From the NCBI RefSeq assembly GCF_047946665.1, contig NZ_CP172312.1:4340001-4404000 (forward strand): 64,000 nucleotides of DNA, read 5' to 3'. The notes beneath the pieces are model-generated. The model ran no database searches. It was not told the DNA's origin and worked only from the letters and a program-made list of their open reading frames with translations. This DNA is from Allohahella sp002354735. GTDB lineage: Bacteria; Pseudomonadota; Gammaproteobacteria; Pseudomonadales; Oleiphilaceae. This document shows, one piece after another, positions 8,922 through 17,971 of this stretch. Position numbers and translations under genes: made by a program. How positions within the stretch are numbered: position 1 is the stretch's first letter; each line of letters begins with the position of its first letter.

Positions 8922-9632
8922 GTGCCTCAGCTAGAAACCACCCACCGCGAGCTCCTGGATCTGCAGAGAGCCATGCTTGACGATCAACACTTTAAAAGTC
9001 TCTGCCTCGCACACGGCTTACCTTGGAGCCCGGCGGAGGGCTATGAGCCCCGGTGGTATGGCGGCCCTGCGTCCAAAGATGTAGAGCTGCTTTTTCTCAT
9101 GGCTGAACCTGGACCGATTACGCCTACCGAAGCGAAGAAACTGTTGCCGGCAATCAATCATGACTCCTGGCTGCGAGATCGTAATCTCATCCTGCAAGAG
9201 CATTATTGGCGGCTCAACCTCAAGACGTTATGTAGCTATGTGTGGCCTGAAAATACTGAGCAGATGATGGAGAAGCATCTTGCCGGCAGTTGCACCTTCT
9301 GGATGTCGCTTCCGCATGGCTCCACGACGAAAAGCGTCCCAAAGCCTTTGATCACGTATTTCTCGAACACCTATCTTCGGGAATTCCTTGGACTATTTCC
9401 CAACGCTTTATTCCTCGCCGCTGGACGCAAAGCGAGAGATCGACTTCGAGGTCTTGGTATCGACTATGAGCACTGCTGGGCCTTTACCCGGCCAGGTTGT
9501 AACCGGCACAAGGCGCGTGAGTCGTGGGCAGATGCGGGTAAGGCTCTGGCTTCCGCTATGACCCAACGGTCTATCGGTGAGAGGAGGGCGAATGGCGCTA
9601 ACGCAGATGCAATTGATTCAGTCTCTCGGTGA
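8922..9632 (+). CDS. Uracil-DNA-glycosylase-superfamily-like protein
   Basis: The 236-residue protein has a hydrophobic strand running into a MAEPGP motif (about residues 60-66), similar to motif A (GExPG) of the UDG fold. A later segment LFLAAGRKARDRL and TRPGCNRHKA resemble motif B. I assign only the superfamily, because catalytic residues are not clear. The GTG start at 8922 is weakly supported; an ATG at 8973 is possible. Its end overlaps the next gene by 41 nt, so the two are translationally linked. It could act on modified or damaged DNA, but that is inference. Confidence 0.55.
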   Translation: MPQLETTHRELLDLQRAMLDDQHFKSLCLAHGLPWSPAEGYEPRWYGGPASKDVELLFLMAEPGPITPTEAKKLLPAINHDSWLRDRNLILQEHYWRLNLKTLCSYVWPENTEQMMEKHLAGSCTFWMSLPHGSTTKSVPKPLITYFSNTYLREFLGLFPNALFLAAGRKARDRLRGLGIDYEHCWAFTRPGCNRHKARESWADAGKALASAMTQRSIGERRANGANADAIDSVSR

Positions 9633-10257
9633 GTCCATGGCCTGGTTCGAGCGAGAATTGAATTGGGGCGTTCCGCCAACGGAACTGAGACACCTGTGCG
9701 GACGCATTGGCGAACTGTATACAGCTTTAATTACCAACGGTCAGATGGCGACTCAGGTAAATCAGCACGGCTACGACGTGGTGAGTAGCGAAGGCGAGCG
9801 GATCTCAGTCAAGACGACAGCCATGATGGGTGCGAGCGGACACGTTTCTTTCAATGCCAACTCTTTGAGTCTGGTGGACCGAATCGTGGTGCTTCGTGTC
9901 AATACCGAAGAAATGCAGATCGAAACCCTATTGAACGCGCCTGTCGCTGAGGTCGCAGAACTGTTCTCTGAAGCAAATGGGAAATATATCCTGTCCTTCA
10001 GCAAACTCGTGAAGTTTCACCGGCCGAAAAGCGAGCTCAAATGTCTCCGGCAAGTGAACTTCGAAGACTACACTGTGCGAGAAATTGAAAATGGTTCGAT
10101 CGAGGTAGAACGATCCGGTGAGCTCCTCAGTCCAACCGCACCGGCCCTTCGATCACTCGCGAAAAAGCTCGGCATTCAGATGCTGAACGGCAATGGTAAT
10201 CCCTACAACACTCGGCAGCTTGGTGATCAGATTATCAGGTTTCTTGGCGCGATCTAA
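9592..10257 (+). CDS. DUF6998-like protein, possible restriction-endonuclease fold
   Basis: The 221-residue protein starts at ATG 9592, preceded by GAGGAGG. N-terminal CGRIGELYTAL, then NQHGYDVVSSEGERISVKTT, gives an E...D...xK arrangement (GELY, YDV, SVK) like Mrr-type PD-(D/E)xK nucleases. I recall this sequence type as DUF6998. The C-terminal 50 residues (from LRSLAKKLG) look like a small helical binding domain. It overlaps the preceding UDG-like gene by 41 nt, which suggests a two-component unit. Nuclease activity is inferred from the motif pattern only. Confidence 0.6.
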   Translation: MALTQMQLIQSLGESMAWFERELNWGVPPTELRHLCGRIGELYTALITNGQMATQVNQHGYDVVSSEGERISVKTTAMMGASGHVSFNANSLSLVDRIVVLRVNTEEMQIETLLNAPVAEVAELFSEANGKYILSFSKLVKFHRPKSELKCLRQVNFEDYTVREIENGSIEVERSGELLSPTAPALRSLAKKLGIQMLNGNGNPYNTRQLGDQIIRFLGAI

Positions 10258-10609
10258 CTGAATTATTAGTCGAGTCAGATTTCATGCTCATTCAAGTTTC
10301 GGAGCACTCACCTGTGCCCATCGGCACGCAGTCCCACCCGTCCTTGACTCGAAGATACAGTCTCCCCGTCAATTGACTCTGGACTCATGCCACGACTTAA
10401 AAGAAGCGTCAAGATTCGAAAGCGTTGTTTGCAGGTAAAGTCTCAAGGCCGCTGAATATCGACCGACACAGGCCTTTTCCGATTGCTCCATCATTGACGA
10501 ATTTCTACTATCCCGTCGATCCAGTGACTCGGTGAATGGACGGTCCAGGCCATAGCGAGATCTGGTTGCATCAAAAAAAATCATAAAAAGCGCTCAAGGA
10601 TTGAATGAT
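10258..10609. other. Intergenic region, nothing recognised
   Basis: No gene or convincing hairpin is seen. A TCAAAAAAAATCAT A-tract precedes the next gene and CAAGGA at 10595-10600 is its ribosome binding site. Confidence 0.5.
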
Positions 10610-11617
10610 ATGGTCGGCAAAGTATTTGGAATATCGGCAGTGATAGCTCTACTCCTTTCAATCCTGGCGGGGTGTAGTGACAGTAAAGACGGACCTGGAC
10701 TGGAACCGCCTCCTCCAGTTCCTTCAGGCGAGGAAGGCTTTACCATTCTGATGAAAGAATACCAGCCAGGCGACCTGACCGTAGAGAATGCGCCTGAGGT
10801 GGCTACGGAGGTTATGCGAACGATCAACTTTTTGCGTGGCCGTTCGAGCCAGGATCTTGAAGACTTCAAAATTGCAGATCCAGCCTTGCTCGGAGACGGC
10901 AGCGGACGGCCTTCGGTAAATGATTTTTCCAGCTTTGTCTGCACACGAGGCGGGCGCGCGACAAGCACTCATCTGGCGGGACCACGTAGTACCTATGAAG
11001 AGGGCGCTCTCTATAGTGGCGCCGGAGCGCGGTCGATCCTGGAGATGAATCGCTGTGATGGACCCCTTATCGCGCCGTTTGTACGGGTGGGTAGCTACAC
11101 CACTGAGGTGGTTTCAGGTCTTTTTGACCAGTTTTTGACCTTCGGAAGTGAAAGCGGCGAGGTGCTCTTCACCTACGAACGATATGGCGGTGCAAGCGCA
11201 ACGGAATCGGGAATCTATCAACATGGCGATATTCGTCACATTCTCAATGACCCTAAGTCTCTAACGCTGAAGGGTCAGTCCTATCGCGAAATACCTGATC
11301 ACAATCGTTTCCTCGAATTCGGTCTTTTCGATTTTGCGCTTACCCTGGAGCGAGTACCTGGACAGTTCTCTCAGGAGAACGACCAGTTCAGTAGCGCCGG
11401 AGCCTTTCAGATTGGTCTGGGGCGTTTGAGCGAGCAATACAGCATAGAGTTCGCCGCCCCTCTGATTTATAGCCTCCTAGGGAATGACTACGACTCTGGA
11501 ACAGTGCTCCTGAAGGATAGCAATTCGACGCTGAAGCTCGAGTTACACCGGGGCTACACGGAATATCACTTCGATGCCGACAACGATGGCACCTTTGAGA
11601 CGGTGGAGGTCTTGTAG
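10610..11617 (+). CDS. Lipoprotein of unknown function
   Basis: The 335-residue protein has a signal peptide with lipobox LAGC at about residue 22, then a Pro-rich linker (LEPPPPVPSGEE). The rest is a mixed soluble domain with no motif I recognise; it ends in an FDADNDGTFETVEVL segment that resembles a calcium-binding loop. ATG 10610 is preferred because CAAGGA lies about 10 nt upstream; a TTG at 10601 touches that site. It is likely outer-membrane anchored. It is one of a run of plus-strand lipoprotein genes. Confidence 0.75.
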   Translation: MVGKVFGISAVIALLLSILAGCSDSKDGPGLEPPPPVPSGEEGFTILMKEYQPGDLTVENAPEVATEVMRTINFLRGRSSQDLEDFKIADPALLGDGSGRPSVNDFSSFVCTRGGRATSTHLAGPRSTYEEGALYSGAGARSILEMNRCDGPLIAPFVRVGSYTTEVVSGLFDQFLTFGSESGEVLFTYERYGGASATESGIYQHGDIRHILNDPKSLTLKGQSYREIPDHNRFLEFGLFDFALTLERVPGQFSQENDQFSSAGAFQIGLGRLSEQYSIEFAAPLIYSLLGNDYDSGTVLLKDSNSTLKLELHRGYTEYHFDADNDGTFETVEVL

Positions 11618-11636
11618 ACGACAGATGTCTCGAAAG

Positions 11637-11667
11637 GAGCCGAGGACTCAGTGGGAGTCATCGGCTC
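11637..11667 (+). terminator. Hairpin after the 10610 lipoprotein gene
   Basis: GAGCCGA-g-GACTC pairs with GAGTC-a-TCGGCTC, a stem of 12 base pairs with one opposed mismatch and a short loop, 20 nt after the stop codon. There is no good T-run, so it may be a weak or Rho-assisted terminator. Confidence 0.5.
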
Positions 11668-12128
11668 GGTTTACAGCCAATTTTGTGACGGATTCTGCAT
11701 TATTTGAGCGACATACCTCGCTCTTGTAGTCAAAAGGATTAATCCAATTGACCGAATGTTAACTTTTGTTTAATCTTTTTTATCAGGCGTCTGAAGTCTG
11801 CGAACAGCGAGTTTACTCGGTTAAGCAATGGACTATCCGGCTATCGCAAAGCCTATCCGTTGATTCAGGGAACGAATCGCATGACTTCAATTCTGCGCAA
11901 ACAAGTGACGCTCGCCTTTGAACTGCCTCTGACTCTAGTCGGGTGGCGTTCGACATTTCTGATATATGCAAGAAAACCTCCGACGCTCATCGGACGCCTG
12001 CAATTTCTCAGCCGCTTAACATCCCGTGAAACCACATGGCACTGGTAGCGCCCGGTCTGTCTGCACGCTTCCAAAAAGCGCCTCATCCCGTAGTCAAACG
12101 ACAATAACTAAAAAAGAGAAAAAAAAAC
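11668..12128. other. Intergenic region with a small hairpin
   Basis: A GAGCGA/TCGCTC hairpin lies at about 11704-11722, followed by an AT-rich stretch (11738-11790) that could hold a promoter. No coding sequence is recognised. Confidence 0.4.
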
Positions 12129-12350
12129 ATGAACGTGCGAAAGATTGTGTTGCTTGTACCGATCATATTCATAACTGGCTGCGCCAGCCGTTATACGTTG
12201 ATGCAGCATCCGGAGACGGAACATCAAAGTTTTTGCAAGCATGATGGTATGGGAATGATTGGCTCCACCATCGCGCTCGTGCGACACAGTAACTGCGTCG
12301 ATGGTCTGGCAGACCAGGGGTATGTCGTGGTGGCTGGCGAGCAGAACTGA
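12129..12350 (+). CDS. Small lipoprotein
   Basis: The 73-residue protein MNVRKIVLLVPIIFITGC... has a clear lipobox ITGC at about residue 18 and a short mature part with three further cysteines or histidine-rich spots. An A/G-rich AAAAAGAG tract precedes the ATG. No family is recognised. It lies 49 nt before the next lipoprotein gene on the same strand. Confidence 0.65.
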   Translation: MNVRKIVLLVPIIFITGCASRYTLMQHPETEHQSFCKHDGMGMIGSTIALVRHSNCVDGLADQGYVVVAGEQN

Positions 12351-12399
12351 TGAATAACGACGCTTTACTCATTGACCAATTTCTTGAGGAAAAATTCAC

Positions 12400-13023
12400 A
12401 TGCCCCTGTTAAGACAATACCTCTCGCTATTACCAACAATTTTTTTCGTGACGGCTTGCGGAGGTGGAGGTGGTGATCCAACACCCGGGAAAGACCCTTC
12501 GCCTAAAACACCTACTGCAGGCGAGACTGGAGATAATGGCGTGACTCCCCTGCCATCGAACTATTTGCTCGATGCCAGCGAGCCTGTTCAATTTCTGTCT
12601 GCCGCAGTCCTGACTGGCTCCGCTTCAGGTGCGCTATCTAGTTCTACGCCCGACTCGCCAGTCGATGTTTTTCCGGGCGACGAAGGCTTCTCTGTACAGT
12701 GGCAAGTTAAGAGCCCTGTGGTGTTTCATTCGGAAAAGTTTCTTCATCTCAGCACTGGTAAAAAGAATGTTGCGATATTTGAAATGTTGGCCAACCCAGT
12801 GCAGGAATCCTTGAGTTCCAGTGCGGAATGTCAATACGACAACGACTCTGTTTTGACCTGTATCAAAGCAGCTACGCTCGTGACTTATCAGTTCAAGACC
12901 GTGACCGATCTCAAGCCGATTTTCCCTTCGCTGCCTGTTGTACTCGAGCTGAGAAGTGAAGTTTGTCCGCTCCTTTCCAGTGGCTGCGATCTAATACGAA
13001 TCGGCTATATTCGGTTCAACTGA
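12400..13023 (+). CDS. Lipoprotein with Gly-rich N-terminus
   Basis: The 207-residue protein has a signal peptide ending in lipobox VTAC followed by GGGGGDPTPGKDP, a typical flexible linker of surface lipoproteins in this lineage. The ATG has TTGAGGA upstream. The mature domain contains paired cysteines (SAECQYDND, LTCIKAA, EVCPLLSSGCD) likely to form disulfides. Function is unknown. The next gene starts within 36 nt. Confidence 0.7.
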   Translation: MPLLRQYLSLLPTIFFVTACGGGGGDPTPGKDPSPKTPTAGETGDNGVTPLPSNYLLDASEPVQFLSAAVLTGSASGALSSSTPDSPVDVFPGDEGFSVQWQVKSPVVFHSEKFLHLSTGKKNVAIFEMLANPVQESLSSSAECQYDNDSVLTCIKAATLVTYQFKTVTDLKPIFPSLPVVLELRSEVCPLLSSGCDLIRIGYIRFN

Positions 13024-13049
13024 TGCGATCTTCCAAACAGACAATAGGC

Positions 13050-13538
13050 ATGACAGCGATGAAGAAAATTTATAAGGGACTCGCAATCATATCTGCACTT
13101 TCCGTGCTTCACGGCTGCGTCAACGTTCCGGTGATAAAGCCGGGGGATGCTGACTATGACCGCATCGTTCAGTTTCAGCCAAGCGACGATAAGGGTGTGC
13201 TTTACGTCTACAGGGACGTAGGGAGCCACTATGGCCTATTTCAGCTTGAACTTCAGATAGAGGGAAAGGAAGATATAGTTACAAGCCCCTCGAGTTTTGT
13301 GAGGATTGAACTTGAGCCTGGCAATTATCAGCTTGAGGCGGATCATCCTGATATTTTTGGTTTCGAGGATGAACTCGACCTGGTTTTTGCTGCTGGTGAA
13401 ACGAGATATCTCGAATTCAAGCCAGTAGCTCGTTTCATCGTTCCTGGTTCAAGCTATCTTCTGGAGGTTGATGAAGCTGCAGCCCAGGATAAAATTCGAA
13501 CGCAGAATTTGGTGCCGAGGACAACAGAGTACCGTTGA
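13050..13538 (+). CDS. DUF2846-type lipoprotein
   Basis: The 162-residue protein (from MTAMKKIYKG) has a lipobox LHGC. Its domain contains GVLYVYRD, SSFVRIELEPGNYQL and a C-terminal hydrophobic strand, the pattern of DUF2846 lipoproteins. ATG 13059 (MKKIYKG) is an equally plausible start. The gene lies close behind the preceding lipoprotein gene and is probably cotranscribed. It is outer-membrane or periplasmic with no known activity. Confidence 0.7.
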   Translation: MTAMKKIYKGLAIISALSVLHGCVNVPVIKPGDADYDRIVQFQPSDDKGVLYVYRDVGSHYGLFQLELQIEGKEDIVTSPSSFVRIELEPGNYQLEADHPDIFGFEDELDLVFAAGETRYLEFKPVARFIVPGSSYLLEVDEAAAQDKIRTQNLVPRTTEYR

Positions 13539-13550
13539 TGCTGTAAAACC

Positions 13551-13573
13551 TGCCCCACTCGTCGGGTGGGGCA
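13551..13573 (+). terminator. Perfect hairpin after the DUF2846 lipoprotein gene
   Basis: TGCCCCAC (13551-13558) pairs perfectly with GTGGGGCA (13566-13573) across a 7-nt loop, 12 nt after the stop. No T-run follows, so its strength is uncertain. Confidence 0.55.
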
Positions 13574-13656
13574 AAGCTCTGGGACGAAGTGCGGTCCAGT
13601 GTTTTTCACGCCTAAGAAAAACCACTCTAATCACCCCTCCACCTAAAAAAGTCCGG

Positions 13657-13773
13657 TAAATTCAAAGGTCTCGGTCCCGAAGCGAACACCAATCCAGGCG
13701 CATGTAGAGGTCTCTCATTTGTCGAGCTGAAATAACGGAATTTCAGCCGGCAGGACCAGGATGGGAGAGACGA
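13657..13773 (+). promoter_or_regulatory. Duplicated upstream region of the decayed GGDEF-EAL gene
   Basis: About 50 nt (13657-13709) match 36066-36118 ahead of the intact paralogue almost base for base. Where the intact copy has a perfect TATAAT at 36097, this copy has ACCAAT at 13688, so promoter function has probably been lost. GGGAGAG just before 13774 remains as a ribosome binding site. Confidence 0.55.
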
Positions 13774-15700
13774 ATGGAAGCAGTACTCGAACTGTCGCAG
13801 GCCCTTGTGGAGCATTCCGCTTCGCATGTGGTCGTCATAGATGAAACTGGCTGTATTCGCTACGTCAATTCGGCGTGGATCCGGTTCTCACGGGAGAATA
13901 GGGGGCCGGTCGATGACTGGACCACCCAGAACTATTTCGACGTCTGCCAGCGATCGATAGACTCAGGCGACACCTCCGCCGCGCTGGCCTTGCATGGCAT
14001 CAGGGAAGTCATCAACGGCAAGCGCAATGATTTCACCCTCGAGTATCCCTGCCACAGCCCTGACGAACGCCGCTGGTTCCTGCTGAGAGCACTGCCGCTG
14101 CGGGAGGTCCGACAGGGGCTGGTGGCCATCTATCACGACCGCTTCATGAGTGAGAGCGAACTGCGTCAAGCCAAGGAGCGCCTTGCCCTAGCGGCAGACG
14201 CGGGTCAGATCGGCGTCTGGGAGTATGATCTCGAAACCCACAAGCTCAACTGGGACCACTGGATGTACAGGATCTATGGCCTGTCTCTGGATGTGTTCTA
14301 TGGCGAGAAAGCGGTCTGGCTGAGAAGCCTGCACGAGGATGACCGCAGCCGCCTGGAAACGGACCTGGCACGGACCCTGTCGACCCATCAGCCGCTGGAC
14401 AGTGAGTTTCGTGGCGAGGTCCGTCACGTGCTTATAAAGGCCCAGGTGTCCTGGGATCGGGCGGGGTTCAAGAATCATCTGACCGGCATCTGCCTGGACA
14501 TCACCGATCTCCGCCAGGCTGAAGAGCAGATGCTGGAGATGGCGTTCCAGGATCCGCTCACCGGCCTGCCGAACCGCGTGCTGTTCATGGATCGTCTGAG
14601 ACAGGGCATCAAGATCAGTCAGCGCGTGCGCAGTTATGGCGCCTCGCCGGATCACGCCACTGCCGCCAAACAGGCCAGCCTGCTCGCTGGTAAGATCAAT
14701 GCGGCGGTACAGCATCCAATCACGCTTGCCAGGTCCCGGGTCAAGATCTCGGGGAGTGTGGGGATCACCCTGATCGATGGCGGGATCAGCAGCGCCGAGA
14801 TACTGCTCGTTCAGGCGGATCTGGCCATGTACAAAGCCAAAGGGAAGGGGCGCAATACCAGCCATTTCTATGATGCGCAGCTGCAGGCGGAGGCCAGGCG
14901 GCGGCACCTGCTGGAGAAGGGCTTGAGGGCTGCCATCGATTGCGGTGGTCAATTGCAGATCCTGAATCAGCCCCAGGTGTGTGAGACCATGACTTTTGTG
15001 GGTGCTGAAGCCCTGTTGCGATGGCAGCACCCCCGCCTGGGGCCAATACCGCCTGAAGAGTTCATCCCGATTGCCGAGGACTGCGGCATGATCGAAGAAC
15101 TCGGCGACTGGGTGTTCAACCAGACCTGCGAGCAGCTGGCGAGATGGTCCAGTGAGCATCTGCCGATCCAGATCTCGGTCAACCTGAGTGCCCTGCAGTT
15201 CCACCAGAGCGGCTGCCTGGCGAAAATGCGCCAGAGTATGAACACCTGGCATGTGGACGCTTCCAGCCTGAAGCTCGAACTGACCGAGTCCATCCTGCTG
15301 GAAAACACCGAAGACACCCTCGAGAACATGAAGCAGCTGCCGCCTTTTTGCCAGTTCAGGCGGCCTGCAACTAGTGCTGGATGATTTCGGAACCGGCTAC
15401 TCCTCATTGAGTTATCTGAAACGCCTCCCGCTATCGACCTTCAAGATCGACCGCTCATTCGTCCGCGACATCCTCACGAATGCCGATGACGCCGCCATCG
15501 CCCAGGCCATCATGACCCTGGCTGATGCCATGGGCCTGGATGTCATTGCAGAGGGGGTGGAGACGAAGGCCCAAATGGAGATGCTGAGGAAAATGGGGTG
15601 TCATTGTTTTCAGGGGTTTTTGTTTCGGCCTGCGTTGGCTGCGGAGGAATTTGAGCGGGTGTTGCGGGATCCTGGGGTGTTGTTGGGGGAGGGGGTTTGA
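13774..15700 (+). pseudogene. Decayed PAS-PAS-GGDEF-EAL gene
   Basis: This is a close paralogue of the intact 36183 gene. PAS domains occupy the first 250 codons. About 171 nt is missing inside the GGDEF domain, which removes the GGDEF active-site motif itself; a smaller 15-nt deletion lies in the second PAS. The EAL domain begins normally (GAEALLRW). Near 15340 about 13 extra bases shift the frame, so the first frame stops at 15384. The rest (DDFGTGYSS, KIDRSFV, EGVET) continues in another frame from 15374 to 15700. Diguanylate cyclase activity must be lost, and phosphodiesterase activity is unlikely without the second half. The region 15600-15700 is unusually rich in G and T. Confidence 0.85.
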
Positions 15701-15726
15701 GCGCCGTTATGTCAAGAAAGCCGGAG

Positions 15727-15758
15727 TTTCTGACATACTGAGTTTCTTATGTCAGAAA
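15727..15758. repeat. Perfect 11-bp inverted repeat
   Basis: TTTCTGACATA (15727-15737) and TATGTCAGAAA (15748-15758) are perfect inverted arms around a 10-nt loop. It lies just after the GGDEF-EAL remnant and about 50 nt before the vapB remnant. It may be an antitoxin operator or a terminator. Confidence 0.6.
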
Positions 15759-15764
15759 GTGCCA

Positions 15765-15780
15765 TCCCAGCTTACTGGGA
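15765..15780. promoter_or_regulatory. Short palindrome before vapB remnant
   Basis: TCCCAG-CTTA-CTGGGA is a perfect 6-bp inverted repeat 28 nt before the vapB start. An autoregulatory operator is plausible from its position. Confidence 0.35.
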
Positions 15781-15808
15781 CTATTAGTAGCGACTACAGG
15801 AGTCAGTG

Positions 15809-16011
15809 ATGCGTACTGGAACAGTTTTTGAGGACCATCGCACGCAGGCTGTGCGCCTGCCTGCCGATACCCGATTTCCAGCTGACGTGAAGAAGGTCAG
15901 CGTCCGAGTTGTCGGTAAGGATAGAATCATTTCCCCGGTAGAAAACACCTGGGATAGCTTTTCACGAGCACACCGTCGGTCTCGGAGGATTTCATGGCGG
16001 AGCGTCCATAA
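15809..16011 (+). pseudogene. vapB: VapB-type antitoxin, frameshifted, toxin missing
   Basis: The N-terminal 50 residues (TGTVFEDHRTQAVRLP, VKKVSVRVVGKDRIISPVE) match VapB antitoxins of the AbrB-fold type. After NTWDSF the frame departs. Restoring one T in the TTTT run at about 15958-15961 would give the usual ending, SEDFMAERP, with a stop at 16009. The uncorrected frame runs to 16048 with a nonsense tail. No vapC gene follows. The ATG has AGGAG upstream. Orphan and probably inactive. Confidence 0.65.
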
Positions 16012-16044
16012 ACATTGTTATCAAAACCAACAGCAGGTATTCCC

Positions 16045-16212
16045 ATGAGTGACGCCACAGACCCCAATCAGGAGCGCTTCGATGACGAAGTCATGAGCCT
16101 CGACCAGCGGGACTCCGAAGCCGTCTTCGATGCCCTGGACAAAGCAGTTCGCTTCAATCAGAAACTGATGGCCGCTTTCGAGGAGCATGATCAGCGCGTC
16201 GCCAGTAGATGA
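16045..16212 (+). pseudogene. TacA/DUF1778-like antitoxin C-terminal remnant
   Basis: The 55-residue frame contains LDQRDSEAVFDALD and LMAAFEEHDQRV, similar to the C-terminal toxin-neutralising tail of DUF1778 (TacA-type) antitoxins. The ribbon-helix-helix DNA-binding N-terminus is absent, and no GNAT toxin gene follows. It overlaps the extended vapB frame by 4 nt. It could instead be a short expressed peptide. Confidence 0.4.
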
Positions 16213-16259
16213 GCGACTAGATCACACTGATAGCGTTATAGGATCATGTACCGAGGGAG

Positions 16260-17324
16260 CTAGAAGCTTTCCAACCTTTCAATGGCAAGGCCAAGCATAT
16301 TGTCGTCAAACAACTTCACCTTACGCTCGGCTGCAGCACTACCAGCAGGCCAATTTTGGAGTCCTTGTTTGATGCTCTCCACGTCAGGCTTACATTCTTC
16401 TCGCTCGATGAGCCAATCTACCGTAGCGAGTAGCTCCATGCCGAGCGGTGACTGAAAACCATCTATTAAATCAGAAACCTGTTCAAGAGCAGCCTGGTAT
16501 GGCAGCGCCTCAGAAGACTTGAGATAGGCGTGGACCTTGTCCTTTCGTGACTGCTCAAACCAGATCACATCTTCTGGCCTGGCGTCCGCCAGACGCTTGT
16601 CACAGCGCAAGTAGCTACCATCCAGGCTATCCAGCAGATGTCGGAGACGATCTGCGTATGGTCCATAGCGGTTGGCTTCGAAGCGCAGGTCCATAGGGTC
16701 TTTCTGCCCCGACTTCAAAATCGCACGCTCCATGAACCAGGCCAGCTTCTGGATCTCGAGCAGCGAACAATCGATGCCTAGCATCCAATAACGGCGAACG
16801 AGCTCCGCGATTAGCGCGCGGGCAGGTGTGAGTTTTTCCACGCCGACCCGGCGTTCAACGTTCTGATACTCTGCCGTGGGCTCAAAAATAACGATTCGAA
16901 CATCGGACAAGTCGCCTAATATCTTTTCGATTTTTGGTTTGACAGTCAGCCAGTCCAGACCACCATTGCCGCTGCCTAACGGAGGAATGGCAATAGACTT
17001 TATATTATTGTTGGCGATGACCTTACGCAGATCGAGGAGACCTTCATCGATCCATTGAGGATTCGATTTGGCCCGCCAATGCTGCTTTGTCGGAAAGTTG
17101 ATGATCCAGTTTGGTCCCACCAGCGCACTACGTTCAGTAATGAACATCTTGCCGGTCTGCACATCTTTCGACCTGCACGCGTCAGCATATGCGCGGAAAT
17201 TTTCAGGGAAGGCTTCTTTGAACATGAGCGCTATGCCTTTACCCATTACACCGACCGTATTCACGGTGTTCACGAGCGCGTCGACATCTGCTTCGAGCAA
17301 GTTGCCCTTTGTGTATTCAATCAT
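16260..17324 (-). CDS. darG: DarG antitoxin, macrodomain DNA ADP-ribosylglycohydrolase
   Basis: The 354-residue protein has an N-terminal macrodomain (about residues 1-150) with the ADP-ribose-binding pattern NTVNTVGVMGKGIALMFK and PPLGSGNGGLDW. A C-terminal domain follows, from LTPARALIAELVRRYW, matching DarG length. DarG removes ADP-ribose from thymidine in DNA and also binds DarT. The ATG at 17324 overlaps the darT stop by 4 nt (ATGA), so translation is coupled, with the toxin gene first. A macrodomain next to a DUF4433 gene makes this assignment firm. Confidence 0.92.
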   Translation of the reverse strand: MIEYTKGNLLEADVDALVNTVNTVGVMGKGIALMFKEAFPENFRAYADACRSKDVQTGKMFITERSALVGPNWIINFPTKQHWRAKSNPQWIDEGLLDLRKVIANNNIKSIAIPPLGSGNGGLDWLTVKPKIEKILGDLSDVRIVIFEPTAEYQNVERRVGVEKLTPARALIAELVRRYWMLGIDCSLLEIQKLAWFMERAILKSGQKDPMDLRFEANRYGPYADRLRHLLDSLDGSYLRCDKRLADARPEDVIWFEQSRKDKVHAYLKSSEALPYQAALEQVSDLIDGFQSPLGMELLATVDWLIEREECKPDVESIKQGLQNWPAGSAAAERKVKLFDDNMLGLAIERLESF

Positions 17325-17971
17325 CGGAAGAACCAACTCGGTTTACTGTAAATGCCCATCTTCAGCTGACGTTCGTCTGCCAGTGCCTGAACTTCAACCT
17401 TGATGTCGTCATTGTAGGTCACTACGCCCAGAAGAGCATCCACTGGCAGATGGCGGTGAATCAATGCTTCGGCTTGATAGCGATCAGACTTAGCCGGGTC
17501 TTCCGGGTTCTTGCTAAAGTCGCGCGCTTGTAATAGCGCCCACGGAACCATATCGCCAAGTTGGGCGAGGTCATCACTGAAGACGGCATTGAAAAGGTAC
17601 GCGTGTCTATCTGTAAAAAGAAACTTGATCCCGGCGTCTTTAGCTTTGTGTAGTGAACTCACCAGGATAACAATGTCCATCTTTGGGCGCTGTGGAACAT
17701 TGCGGCCTGTCACGATATTGAGAAGCATCGGAGAGTAGGGCGTAAAATAAAACGGGATATAATCCGACAGAACGCCTCCCGGATGCGATGGCACTGCACG
17801 CTCCTTCCTCTTTTCTATCAGATCCAGGTTGCCAATACTGAGGAACTTCTCGTCTTGCTGCCTACTTGAGCGACAATGGATACCGTTCTCGAGCAACCAG
17901 GGGAGGTTCTTTCGATGAGTGATCCGGAAGATTAGTGCCTTTTCTGGCACCAGCTGTATTTCGAAACCCAT
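17321..17971 (-). CDS. darT: DarT toxin, DNA thymidine ADP-ribosyltransferase (DUF4433)
   Basis: The 216-residue protein has the DUF4433/DarT features THRKNLPWLLENG (residues 18-30), FLFTDRHAY (about 118-125) and RYQAEAL, whose E168 matches the catalytic glutamate of the family. DarT uses NAD+ to modify thymidine bases in single-stranded DNA, blocking replication, and such pairs act in abortive phage defence. The ATG at 17971 has only a modest GGAACG upstream. The two-gene unit is intact and on the opposite strand to the flanking helicase gene. Confidence 0.92.
   Translation of the reverse strand: MGFEIQLVPEKALIFRITHRKNLPWLLENGIHCRSSRQQDEKFLSIGNLDLIEKRKERAVPSHPGGVLSDYIPFYFTPYSPMLLNIVTGRNVPQRPKMDIVILVSSLHKAKDAGIKFLFTDRHAYLFNAVFSDDLAQLGDMVPWALLQARDFSKNPEDPAKSDRYQAEALIHRHLPVDALLGVVTYNDDIKVEVQALADERQLKMGIYSKPSWFFR

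Noticed and set aside
6477..13773. Integron cassette array
   Set aside because: Genes are co-oriented, but I could not find attC-like sites with paired core ends between them, and no integrase is present.
13657..13773. Cyclic-di-GMP riboswitch upstream of the GGDEF-EAL genes
   Set aside because: The conserved leader does not contain the GEMM-I consensus elements that I can recognise.
14188..15252. Antisense open frame of 354 residues across the GGDEF-EAL remnant
   Set aside because: It mirrors the sense coding of a clear GGDEF-EAL sequence and has no domain of its own.
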